DNA from: a virus | Length of the DNA: 30,410 bases | Strand: one strand, 5' to 3' | IMG/VR virus record: IMGVR_UViG_3300020401_000062 | Location: 1-30,410 of that record | Shown here: positions 1-8,573 of the stretch, piece after piece | Layout: every line of letters starts with the position of its first letter | Numbering within the stretch: the stretch's first letter is position 1 | The notes under the pieces: generated by a model | What the model was told of the DNA's origin: nothing | Seen by the model: the letters and a program-made list of their open reading frames with translations, nothing else | Databases searched by the model: none | Translations under genes and position numbers: made by a program

Positions 1-3000
1 CAGGTTCCATAGCTGTATATATATGATCCATTTTTTGTACAATTCTATCAGCAGGTAAATTTGTTCCTGCAGATATAACTTTACCAACTGCTAAAAATCC
101 AGGGTTTTCTAAACTTAATCCTTCTGTAAATATTTTTTCTTTTGACTGCTTATATGTAAATGTTTTACCAGCAGATTCAAGTTTTCTTAATTTAGAATTT
201 ATAGGTGGTGATAAAGATGTAGCCTCTATAGCAAGTTTTGAATAATCAGGTCTTGATTTTTTAGATTCTTCTATAGTTCTAATAATCAAATTTTTAACTG
301 TTGCTGCAGCAGCTCCATATACTCCAATACCTCTTAGTAATGTATCAACACTACTATTACCTATTCTAAAGTATCTTGATTTTTCTTTATCCTCTTCTTC
401 ATCATCAAATAACAGCGCAAATAGCCCTTGTTGTAAAGCAGAGAATATAATATTCTGTATTACACTATAATACGCAATCTTACTTATATTTGTCTTCCAA
501 TCTCCTCTTCCATTAATTAAATCTAACGTAGCCTTTTTTGTAAGCCTTGCATATTGCATTGGAGTGTTACCAAACGCTAATATAAGTCTACCTAAAGAAC
601 CAGCTTGTTGCATAGATATTCTATCAGGCCTAGCAGATTGTTGTGTTTCTTCTGCTATTTCTTGAAAGTCTGTAAATGCTCTTTGTTCTGCTTCTGATTG
701 ACTTAATCCTTGTTTTTTATATTTGTTTATTCTATTTCTATAAAATGTAGCACCCCCTGAAGCAATTGCAAATGAGTCAGCTATTTGTGTTGGTGTAAAT
801 CCAAACTTAAGTATTGCGGCTAACATTGCTCTTGCTTTATTTTTAGATGTCGCAGCAGCATTAGCAATTTCATCAGCATTTACATCAGTTTGTAAACCAG
901 ATCTTCTTTGTTTTAAGAAATCAGAATTAAATAATGTTACAAAGTCTTTAACATATTGTGGAAAATTAGCTAAAGCCAACGCAGCATTTATAGGATTATT
1001 ATCACTAAAGTTTATAAAGTTAACAGCAGATAATGTTTGCAGTACAGCAGATCTAGCATTAAAGAACATGATTGCCCCAACAGAATTGTTTGTCCAATTC
1101 ATAAATGTTTTTTCAGCATCACTTGCGTCTTTAAATCTATTTCTTCCGTTTTCCATACGATAAAGCATATTATCTAAAGCTTTAACATATGAATCTCCAT
1201 ACAATGCTCTTAACTTATTTTTGTTTTCTTTTGTAAATATCTGATCTACATTTTCTTTCCAATTCGTTAAATATTCTTTTCTTTTAACATCGTTCACATA
1301 TGAAACAAGGTCTGTAGTAATATCTCCAGCTATCCAATCAACAGAAGGAGGTGGATAACCTTCAGGATTTAACGCCATTAGTCTTTCTGCAAAAGCTTTT
1401 AACTTAGGATCATTATTAACTATTTTAATATTTTCTCTTACTTCTTTTTTACTAATGCCTTCAATATTTATTTTTTGGCGTTGCCACATATAAATTCTTA
1501 ATGAATTTTGATTAGTAAATCCAGTTTCATTTGTTTTATTTAATCCTCCAGGTACATCTTTTTTAGCTAGTCTTTTTAGTACCATCCAATCACGTAAAGA
1601 TTTTTGTTTTGCAGCTTCATATTTTTGAATACCGCGAGAGAATGGCCTAATTAAATTTTCTTCGTACCATTTCATTTGCTGGTCTCCAACTTTACCTTTA
1701 CCTAAAGTAGCATATAATAAACCAACAAAATCATCTGCTGAATAAGGTATAAAGAATTTTTTACCTTTACCTTTACCTAATAGTTTAGCTTTGACAGGTG
1801 AAAATGTAGTATAAAACGGTACGCCTGTTGTGTCTTGTATCAGTTCATTAAACTCTTTATCTAATGATCTTGAAAACTGTATTGTTCCTTTATTATTATA
1901 TTTTTCAAAAATATTTTCTGAATCATCAAACCATTCTTGATTAGCGGTATCAATACCTCCGTCAATTGCAGAAACTTTTTCATTTAAATATCTTTGCCAC
2001 CAAAAGTTTTTATACGGATCCCATTTTTTGCCATTAATTAAAGGCATTTCATTTTTTAACCCCGCCTTGTCTAATTTAATATTTTCTTCTTTAGATAAAC
2101 CTATTATTGTATAATTATCTTTTATAGCTTCTAAATCTTTATTAAATTGTTCTTGATTTTTAGTTGTTGCAGATTCTAATAAAAATTCAAGAGCAAATGA
2201 AACAGGTACTGCGTGTTCCCATTGAATTTTTCCAGATTTATTTTTACCTATTGAAACTACACGAGCGCCTAATGCATGAGGATGATTTCTTTCATTTATT
2301 GCAGTTACTACAGAATAGTAAATAGCCATTTTATGTTCTTTTAATTCAGGATCATTCAAAGCTTTATAAACAAAGTCCCAATATTCGTTCATCATTATGC
2401 TATTTTTCAAATTATAAAAGTCAATATATTCTTTGCTTGCATTTCTTAATGTTTCAAATTTTCCACTGAATGTATCAGAAGCTTTTGATTTACCATACAC
2501 TTTTGCAGATTTTCCAGTAATAGGATTTATTTTGGTTTCTGAAACGCCAAAAAGTTCTTTTAAATTTGTTTTTGCAAATTTTTTATCAAAATATTTTTCC
2601 TTAGAAAACATTTTTCCATTAGTAAATTCAAGATTTGATTTAAACCTAATTGTGCTTTTATTTAACAGCCCTTTCTTATAATAAGGTCTTTTAACCATTG
2701 CTTCAACCCCTGCTAAATATTTGTTTACGTCTTTTTCAGTAGTAAGATCATAGTATTCAGCGTTATTTTTTTCAGCCCAACTTATGTTATCACCTTTAGC
2801 AAATTGAAAACCAATAGGCCTACCTATTTTTGCACTAATTTGTTCTATATAGTCTTGTGGTAATTTTATACCTTGTAAGTCAGCTATGTCTTTAACTTTT
2901 TGTAAAATATTAGGATCAGCTAAAACTTCCATTGTAGCATCAAAAGCAAATGCTTCTGCAACAGCTTCAACTATTGCTGTTTTTCTTGTTCCTTGTGTAG

Positions 3001-5926
3001 ATCTACCAACATTATCACCTAAAAAATATTTTATAAACTCAGCTTTAGATATTTTTTTCTTAGTAAATATTTTATTTCCCTCAGCTGTTTTTTCTCTTTT
3101 TTGTTTTCCATCTTTATCTAATACTGGTTCAGCAAACTCTTTTAATCTTCTATTAAATATAGATTGAGGCAATGAATTATATATTGTTTCAAAATTATCA
3201 CGTAAAAAAGATTCATATGCTTCTCCTTTACCAAATAATTTAGATATTGGCTTTTTAAGTTCTGTTCTGAAACTTTTTTCTAATTGTTTAAGAAAAGTTT
3301 TTTCATTAACATTAGGCAATCTAGTTCCAAATATTTTTCTTACCGCATTAAAAACAACTGGTTTTATTTCATCGCCAATACCCATTTTTTTGCGTAAGCT
3401 TTGTAATTCTTTACTTGGCTCTTCTTTTACTATTTCTGTTTGTTGTTCTGTTGTAGTATCAGTTACGCCTTTTGCTTCTGTTACATCTAAAGTAAATTCT
3501 GTACCTAATATTCTTTGCGCAGCTTCAATAGCTCTTGCAGGTAAAAATTTATTTATATAAGCAGCTAAGGGAGCGCCATTGGCTTTTTCAGGAGTGTAAG
3601 ACATTATCATATCAAGAATACCTCTTTTACCGGTTTCTACCTCATCTCTTAATAACTCAAATTCAAAGCCAGGAACATTTTTATATTTGTTTACAATTCT
3701 ATTTGTTATAGGCTTAAACTCATCAATTATATCCATTGCATTTGCTGCGCCCTGAGATTCATATATTTCTTGAACTTTATCAGAAGAAGATTTAGAAAGC
3801 TGATATGTTTCATTTCTTACTTCTGCTCCTATGTTAATTATATCTTGATTAAGCTGTCCTTTTTCTATTGATTTATTATATTCCTTTAAAAAATTATATA
3901 CATCTCTACCTGTATTAAATTTAATTTTACTAAATCCAAATTTTCTTAATATAGGCCTTATAAAATCACCTATTTTAGTAAATAAATTTTCTTCATACTG
4001 GATTTGATTTAAATTAATAGCATCGGAGTATGCAGTAAAAAACTCGTCACCTAAAACTATTTCAGCTTCGGTATATTTTTTATCTTTTAATTTTTTATTA
4101 ATAATACTAACTTGTTCTTCGCCAATTATTTTTTTAAACTGATCTAATAATAATTGTCTATCTTTTCCTTTTAAAGCTCTGTTTAATATAGTGTGCAAAA
4201 GTTCATGACTTCCTACACTTACCGCTACATCTTTAACAGCTACATCTTTATTTATAATTATTTCACCAGTTTCAGGATCAACAAAACCTTGAGCTTTTAT
4301 AATCTCATTAATTTGTTTTTGTGTTTTTCCTTTATATTTTTCTTTAAGTTCTTTTATTGTTAAAGATTTAACACCAGCAAGACCTAATTTTTCAGCTCCT
4401 TTTTCTGCAAAAGAAATAGATTCTTGTAAAAATAATTCAGAAAGTTGTTTTTCTATTTCATCAACTCTTTGTTGTTCTTTTTTAGTAACTATTTTTTCAT
4501 CTACAAACTTTATTTTTTGTTTTAATTCTTCTCTTTCTTTAAATAAATCTATTGTTTTATTTCTATTTTCAAGATTATTACCAGATCTATTAATTATTTC
4601 ATTAGCAACTTTAGTTCTAGAAAAATTATTTAATATTTCTTCTCCTTGTTCTTTTGTTAATTCTTTATTTTTAACTCTTCTAATAACTTCTTCTTCTATT
4701 AATTCATCAGATCTTTTTATCGATGTAATTATAGTTGAGGTATCATTTGTTTCGGTTTGATTTAAAAAGAAGTCAGATATATTTTTAAAATCAGTATTTT
4801 TTAATTCTTTATTTATTTTTATTCTATCAATATTTTTACCTATGCTTCCGGCTTGTCTAGTTAATGTTACAGGTGCTGAACCTAAGCCTGCAAATGCTTC
4901 AAAACCTATTTCAGCTACATCCATTTCTTGGCCAGCTACAAACCTACCTGCAACTTCACCTAAACCACCTCCTGTAACTTCGATTGCACCTGCAGTTCCA
5001 AGTCCAAGTAATGGCGCCCCTCTGAATCCTGCTGAAGCTATTTTACCACCAACACCTGCAGCTAATCCCATTGTGGCTAATTCAATAGCGCCAATAGTTA
5101 TACCTCTGCCTAATGCTTTATTTTTTAAATCTGCTAATTCTTCACCATTCTGTAAAAACGCTCTTACATTTTCAATAGTTAATTCTTCACCTATTTTTTC
5201 ATTAAGTAATTCAGAAAACGTTAAACCTGTTTCTAATGCAGACATAGCACCACTCATTGCGCCAGCTATACCACCTCCTATAGTACCAACTGGCCCCCCA
5301 ATAAAAGTACCTGCGGTAGCACCTGTAGCTAAGCCAGCTGTAGCAGCTGTAGCAACCTCGTCAGATTGTAATGAGCCAATTTGCATTGCAATTGAACTTA
5401 CTAATTCTTGTGTTAATACACTAGGATTATTAGCCGCTCCTTTTATAAATCCCCACCAGCCACCGCCGGCTTCTTCATATATTCTATTAAAGTCACGCAT
5501 TTCATCAGATTGCATGACATTTTGTTGGAAATCTTTATTAGCGTTTATATAGTTAAGTATAGTTTCATCATCAGCATCTTCTCCTGCTCTAAATAAGTCT
5601 ATGCTAGGATCTGTTAGTGAAGCTTGTTGTAAACCTTTTTGTGCTGATCTATATATATCACCAAAAAAATCAGTTAAAGAATTTTTTCCAAAGGCTCTTT
5701 CAATTGCTGTGTCTTTCTCTTGTGAATCCGAAAAAAAACTTCCCGAACTGGAAGCCATAACGGGTGTAATATTTACCTCTGCAGGTGCACCCGGATTCTT
5801 CCCCGGCAGAGGAGGCAACTTTCCCACGCTTACTAATTTAGCGTTTGGATATTTTTGCAAAAAACTATTTACCTTTTCATCAGGTAAATTATATGTTTTT
5901 CCATTTTGTAGCGTATAAATAGGCAT
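1..5926 (-). CDS. Giant ejection/internal virion-like protein with zincin motif (C-terminus beyond window)
   Basis: I read this frame triplet by triplet from the ATG at 5926 to the window edge and found no stop: 1975 codons, with the C-terminus missing. The start lies 8 bases after the previous stop, behind an A/T-rich leader. Visible parts: a short N-terminal module (residues 1-32, beginning MPIYTLQNGKTYNLPDEKV); two Ala/Gly-rich hydrophobic stretches (about 191-228 and 275-350) that could insert in membrane; a Lys/Glu-rich probable coiled coil (about 420-560); and HELLH at 574-578 with a possible third zinc ligand E628 in DEFFTAY, which is a gluzincin-like layout. Later come WEHAVP (1236-1241), a lysine/glycine-rich GKGKGKKFF stretch, and long helical regions. 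Its place after two ejection-type genes matches T7 gp16, but no transglycosylase motif was seen. The likely role is a protein packaged in the head and injected with DNA, perhaps self-cleaving or attacking a host protein. The role is inferred; the ORF itself is certain. Confidence 0.85.
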   Translation of the reverse strand, partial: MPIYTLQNGKTYNLPDEKVNSFLQKYPNAKLVSVGKLPPLPGKNPGAPAEVNITPVMASSSGSFFSDSQEKDTAIERAFGKNSLTDFFGDIYRSAQKGLQQASLTDPSIDLFRAGEDADDETILNYINANKDFQQNVMQSDEMRDFNRIYEEAGGGWWGFIKGAANNPSVLTQELVSSIAMQIGSLQSDEVATAATAGLATGATAGTFIGGPVGTIGGGIAGAMSGAMSALETGLTFSELLNEKIGEELTIENVRAFLQNGEELADLKNKALGRGITIGAIELATMGLAAGVGGKIASAGFRGAPLLGLGTAGAIEVTGGGLGEVAGRFVAGQEMDVAEIGFEAFAGLGSAPVTLTRQAGSIGKNIDRIKINKELKNTDFKNISDFFLNQTETNDTSTIITSIKRSDELIEEEVIRRVKNKELTKEQGEEILNNFSRTKVANEIINRSGNNLENRNKTIDLFKEREELKQKIKFVDEKIVTKKEQQRVDEIEKQLSELFLQESISFAEKGAEKLGLAGVKSLTIKELKEKYKGKTQKQINEIIKAQGFVDPETGEIIINKDVAVKDVAVSVGSHELLHTILNRALKGKDRQLLLDQFKKIIGEEQVSIINKKLKDKKYTEAEIVLGDEFFTAYSDAINLNQIQYEENLFTKIGDFIRPILRKFGFSKIKFNTGRDVYNFLKEYNKSIEKGQLNQDIINIGAEVRNETYQLSKSSSDKVQEIYESQGAANAMDIIDEFKPITNRIVNKYKNVPGFEFELLRDEVETGKRGILDMIMSYTPEKANGAPLAAYINKFLPARAIEAAQRILGTEFTLDVTEAKGVTDTTTEQQTEIVKEEPSKELQSLRKKMGIGDEIKPVVFNAVRKIFGTRLPNVNEKTFLKQLEKSFRTELKKPISKLFGKGEAYESFLRDNFETIYNSLPQSIFNRRLKEFAEPVLDKDGKQKREKTAEGNKIFTKKKISKAEFIKYFLGDNVGRSTQGTRKTAIVEAVAEAFAFDATMEVLADPNILQKVKDIADLQGIKLPQDYIEQISAKIGRPIGFQFAKGDNISWAEKNNAEYYDLTTEKDVNKYLAGVEAMVKRPYYKKGLLNKSTIRFKSNLEFTNGKMFSKEKYFDKKFAKTNLKELFGVSETKINPITGKSAKVYGKSKASDTFSGKFETLRNASKEYIDFYNLKNSIMMNEYWDFVYKALNDPELKEHKMAIYYSVVTAINERNHPHALGARVVSIGKNKSGKIQWEHAVPVSFALEFLLESATTKNQEQFNKDLEAIKDNYTIIGLSKEENIKLDKAGLKNEMPLINGKKWDPYKNFWWQRYLNEKVSAIDGGIDTANQEWFDDSENIFEKYNNKGTIQFSRSLDKEFNELIQDTTGVPFYTTFSPVKAKLLGKGKGKKFFIPYSADDFVGLLYATLGKGKVGDQQMKWYEENLIRPFSRGIQKYEAAKQKSLRDWMVLKRLAKKDVPGGLNKTNETGFTNQNSLRIYMWQRQKINIEGISKKEVRENIKIVNNDPKLKAFAERLMALNPEGYPPPSVDWIAGDITTDLVSYVNDVKRKEYLTNWKENVDQIFTKENKNKLRALYGDSYVKALDNMLYRMENGRNRFKDASDAEKTFMNWTNNSVGAIMFFNARSAVLQTLSAVNFINFSDNNPINAALALANFPQYVKDFVTLFNSDFLKQRRSGLQTDVNADEIANAAATSKNKARAMLAAILKFGFTPTQIADSFAIASGGATFYRNRINKYKKQGLSQSEAEQRAFTDFQEIAEETQQSARPDRISMQQAGSLGRLILAFGNTPMQYARLTKKATLDLINGRGDWKTNISKIAYYSVIQNIIFSALQQGLFALLFDDEEEDKEKSRYFRIGNSSVDTLLRGIGVYGAAAATVKNLIIRTIEESKKSRPDYSKLAIEATSLSPPINSKLRKLESAGKTFTYKQSKEKIFTEGLSLENPGFLAVGKVISAGTNLPADRIVQKMDHIYTAMEP
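1691..1777. repeat. Short TTTACC hexamer runs inside the giant ORF
   Basis: TTTACC occurs twice in a row at 1691-1702 and three times at 1760-1777. On the coding (minus) strand this is GGTAAA, which encodes the Gly-Lys repeats in the giant protein. It is a small microsatellite-like tract and probably only reflects a basic linker, but it is a possible slippage site. Confidence 0.6.
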
Positions 5927-5934
5927 ATTTAAAT

Positions 5935-7518
5935 TTATTTTATTCTTGATCTTGATATTGTTTCGCTTACTTGTTCAGGTCTTGTAGATTCTTTTTGAAT
6001 TTTGTCTAATACAGAATCTCTTTTTGATTGTTTATTCAATTGTGCAAAAGCAATTTCATTTTGTGTTTTTTGTATATCTTCAGCTGTAATACTATTTGTT
6101 TCAAATTCAGAAAATTCATCTTTATCATCATTAGTGCTATCTTCTTTTTCAGAAGTTGGAAAATATTTAAGTGTATCTGTTGTAGTATATCCATATAAAT
6201 CTCTAATAAATTTAGCAATTGAAGCACCTGTAGTTTCGCCTACTGTAAAAGGCTTTATTTTTCCGTTAACCTCTATTGCATATGAATTTTCTACTAATTC
6301 ACCATCAGAATTTCTTTGTTGATATATTTCAATGCCTGGTATATTTTCGTTTGCATAACTAATCATTTGCTGAGTTGTATTAGCATCAATTGCGGTATTA
6401 GGCAATCCTTTAAATAAAGGTTTTAAAAGCATTGATGTTGCTAATAGCTCATTTTGTTTAAGAGCATATTCAATTTCAAATTGTCTAGGTTCTTTTGTTG
6501 ATGTTGTTTTTTGCTTAGCTTTATTAACTCTGTCATATTCTACTTTTAAATTTTTTGAAGTATTAGCAGCAACGGTTTTATATTGATCTTTTACTCTTTC
6601 TACAAAATCATTAGGTAATTGTATATTTTTAAAAGATTGTATATATTCATCTTTATCAATAGTACCATCATTATTAAAATCTGTAGCTTCTTCGTCTGTT
6701 AATTTTTTAAATGTAGTAGCTAACTCACCGTTAGGCCCACCCATTTTTAAAAAATCCATAGCCAACCCTAAAGCTTGATCAGGCTTTAAATTAAGATTTC
6801 TAAAATAATCATCAACTCTTCCTTGCAAATAAGCACTATCTTCAAAATCTTCTCCTCCTCCAATAAACATTCCACTTTTTGAAGCGCCTTCCATCAGTTT
6901 AATAATGTCCTTTTCTATTTTATTATGAGCTTCGTAATCTTTAGTTCTTAATTCAGGCAAATCATCAAAAGCAACTTCTTCACCAGTTTGTGCACTTTTA
7001 AAATACATTTTACCATTCTTAAATACAGGCACACCGTTTAATTGTACAATATCATTTATTAAAGATTTTTCAGATGAGGTTAATGCGTCAGAAAAATCAT
7101 CATTTTCAGATATTTCTTTATATGCTTCTGAATATTGTTTTAAAGCAGCAATAGAATTTTGTAGTTGATTAATTTTTGTTTTTTGTCCATTTAATTCATC
7201 CATATACTGGAACTGGTCCATTTCACCTCTTTGATTAACCAATAATTTATTTGCTTCTTTTATATTTAAAGCTTCTTGGTTATACCATCCTTTCCATGCT
7301 TCGGGTACTCCGTCGGTTTGTAAAGCACCTAAGCTAGCATAGTCTTTTAGTTTAATTAGTTCTTCTCTATTTTTTTCTTGCTTTAATCTTTCTGCTTCAG
7401 CTTTTCTTTCTTCAAGCGCGGATTTAAATTTTTGTGCACCTTTTTCTATGGCATTGCTTACGCTAACATATCTGTCTGCTGCCATACCAGCGCCTCTTAT
7501 TAATGCTAAATTTGCCAT
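5935..7518 (-). CDS. Probable internal virion (ejection) protein with an EF-hand loop, 527 aa
   Basis: This protein is not recognised by a specific family name. It is mostly helical and charged. Residues 22-60 are rich in Lys, Glu and Ala and probably form a coiled coil, and another coiled coil is likely around 90-140. Residues 280-291 read D-F-N-N-D-G-T-I-D-K-D-E, an exact 12-residue EF-hand calcium loop (D1, N3, D5, G6, I8, D9, E12). The C-terminal 70 residues are polar and look disordered. It starts 1 base after the stop of the 237-aa gene and ends 8 bases before the giant ORF, so the three are surely co-expressed. Size and position match T7 gp15-type ejection proteins, and this role is inferred from order alone. 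The leader is A/T-rich with no Shine-Dalgarno. Confidence 0.8.
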   Translation of the reverse strand: MANLALIRGAGMAADRYVSVSNAIEKGAQKFKSALEERKAEAERLKQEKNREELIKLKDYASLGALQTDGVPEAWKGWYNQEALNIKEANKLLVNQRGEMDQFQYMDELNGQKTKINQLQNSIAALKQYSEAYKEISENDDFSDALTSSEKSLINDIVQLNGVPVFKNGKMYFKSAQTGEEVAFDDLPELRTKDYEAHNKIEKDIIKLMEGASKSGMFIGGGEDFEDSAYLQGRVDDYFRNLNLKPDQALGLAMDFLKMGGPNGELATTFKKLTDEEATDFNNDGTIDKDEYIQSFKNIQLPNDFVERVKDQYKTVAANTSKNLKVEYDRVNKAKQKTTSTKEPRQFEIEYALKQNELLATSMLLKPLFKGLPNTAIDANTTQQMISYANENIPGIEIYQQRNSDGELVENSYAIEVNGKIKPFTVGETTGASIAKFIRDLYGYTTTDTLKYFPTSEKEDSTNDDKDEFSEFETNSITAEDIQKTQNEIAFAQLNKQSKRDSVLDKIQKESTRPEQVSETISRSRIK

Positions 7519-7519
7519 A

Positions 7520-8233
7520 TTATTTTAATTTTTTTAAATAAGTAAAATTGCTAACCCCCTCTTTAAATTTTTTACTAGCTTCAGGATCTACTAATTTATC
7601 AGTAACCGCTTCTTTGACTTTATCAGCAGCTCCTCCTACAGGAAAGGCAGCTCCTGCGGCTCCACCTATTCCTTCAGCAATACCACCTACTAAGTCTTGG
7701 GTAGCTTGTTGTCTTGCTAAATTTGCAGCCGCAACTCTTTGTTGTGACATACCAAGTAATGTCTCTTGTCTATCAAACTCCTGTTGTTGTACAAACTGAT
7801 TTCCTTGTGCTCTTGCAGCCTCTAATCTTTGTTGTCCTTGTGCTCTAGCTATTTGATTTGCTCGCTCTTGTTGACCTATACTAGCAGCGGAAGCCTGTAA
7901 ATTTTGAGCTTGTTGCCCTGCCATTGCTTGTGCTAATGCAGCAATACCTGAACTACCAGCAGCCCCTTGCAAGTTAGACATAGTTCCCGCTAGTGCTTGT
8001 TGCTGTTGTTGAGCAGCAAAATTAGCTGCCTGAGTATTAACAGTTAAATCCTCAAAAGGATTTGTCATTTGATCAGCTGGATTAGTAAACTCAAAAGACT
8101 CATAATCACTTTGTCTTTGGGCCATTTCAGCTTTAGCAGCCTGTTGCTCTCTTCTTCTTTTACCTCCTCCGACTATAGAAGCTCCTGCTTTTATTAGCCC
8201 GGGTAATGCGGCTGCTATTATTGGTAATGCCAT
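7520..8233 (-). CDS. Ala/Gln-rich probable internal virion protein (gp14-like position), 237 aa
   Basis: The N-terminus (residues 1-23, ALPIIAAALPGLIKAGASIVGG) is hydrophobic and glycine-containing. It is followed by a basic KRRREQQ and a long Ala/Gln-rich helical middle (about 65-175), where Q and A make up most positions. A second Gly/Ala-rich hydrophobic segment lies at about 182-200 (GGIAEGIGGAAGAAFPVGG), and the C-terminus is charged. This composition, at the start of a three-gene block with a large protein at the end, is typical of the small ejection protein of podoviruses that forms a membrane pore. The function is inferred from composition and order. It follows the 107-aa gene after 12 bases. 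Confidence 0.8.
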   Translation of the reverse strand: MALPIIAAALPGLIKAGASIVGGGKRRREQQAAKAEMAQRQSDYESFEFTNPADQMTNPFEDLTVNTQAANFAAQQQQQALAGTMSNLQGAAGSSGIAALAQAMAGQQAQNLQASAASIGQQERANQIARAQGQQRLEAARAQGNQFVQQQEFDRQETLLGMSQQRVAAANLARQQATQDLVGGIAEGIGGAAGAAFPVGGAADKVKEAVTDKLVDPEASKKFKEGVSNFTYLKKLK

Positions 8234-8245
8234 AATATTATATTT

Positions 8246-8569
8246 TTAATTACTACTTATATTTACTTCAGAGTTTACAGCAAATAATTCAGTAAAATCT
8301 GTTGAATCGTTTTCTAATGTTACACTAGCATGGTAACCTATTAATCCACTAGTATTTATTACATTATTTTTAGCAAACATAAAGAAACTATCAGCAGCGG
8401 GCCTAATGTTAGTATCAGGAATATCCGCAACTAAAGATTTTCTATCCTCTGCTATATCAATGCATTCTCCTAGCTCAGCAATGCTGTTGTTGTTTTCAAA
8501 ATAAACTACATCCCCAACTTGTAAAGAATCGTTTAATTTATCGTTAAAAGATATTGTTATATAAGCCAT
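8246..8569 (-). CDS. Small virion-associated protein of unknown function, 107 aa
   Basis: This is a compact, probably all-beta protein without Cys or membrane segments. Two features stand out: LQVGDVVYF (16-24), a small-barrel-type turn, and a C-terminal half in which FAKNNVINTSGLIGYHASVT leads to ELFAVNSEVNISSN. I recall similar C-terminal patterns (an N-x-SGL-GY stretch, then ELF-V-SE) in small proteins of marine phages, where the function is not known to me. It starts 4 bases after the stop of the 3074-aa tail gene and precedes the ejection block, so a small tail or adaptor component is likely. The start ATG at 8569 has an AT-rich leader (ACCTTAATAAA). Confidence 0.75.
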   Translation of the reverse strand: MAYITISFNDKLNDSLQVGDVVYFENNNSIAELGECIDIAEDRKSLVADIPDTNIRPAADSFFMFAKNNVINTSGLIGYHASVTLENDSTDFTELFAVNSEVNISSN

Positions 8570-8573
8570 TTTA

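Noticed and set aside
4842-5552. Plus-strand 236-aa reading
   Set aside because: Antisense of the Gly/Ala-rich part of the giant gene; composition is Pro/Ala/Ser-rich as expected from reverse Gly/Ala codons, and no other real gene lies on the plus strand.
5601-5918. Plus-strand 105-aa reading antisense to the start of the giant ORF
   Set aside because: It lies opposite a well-supported N-terminal module and has no recognisable features.
1-5926. Lytic transglycosylase domain expected for a gp16-like protein
   Set aside because: No E-S-x(n)-G-L-M-Q type motif in the visible 1975 residues; it could be beyond the left edge.
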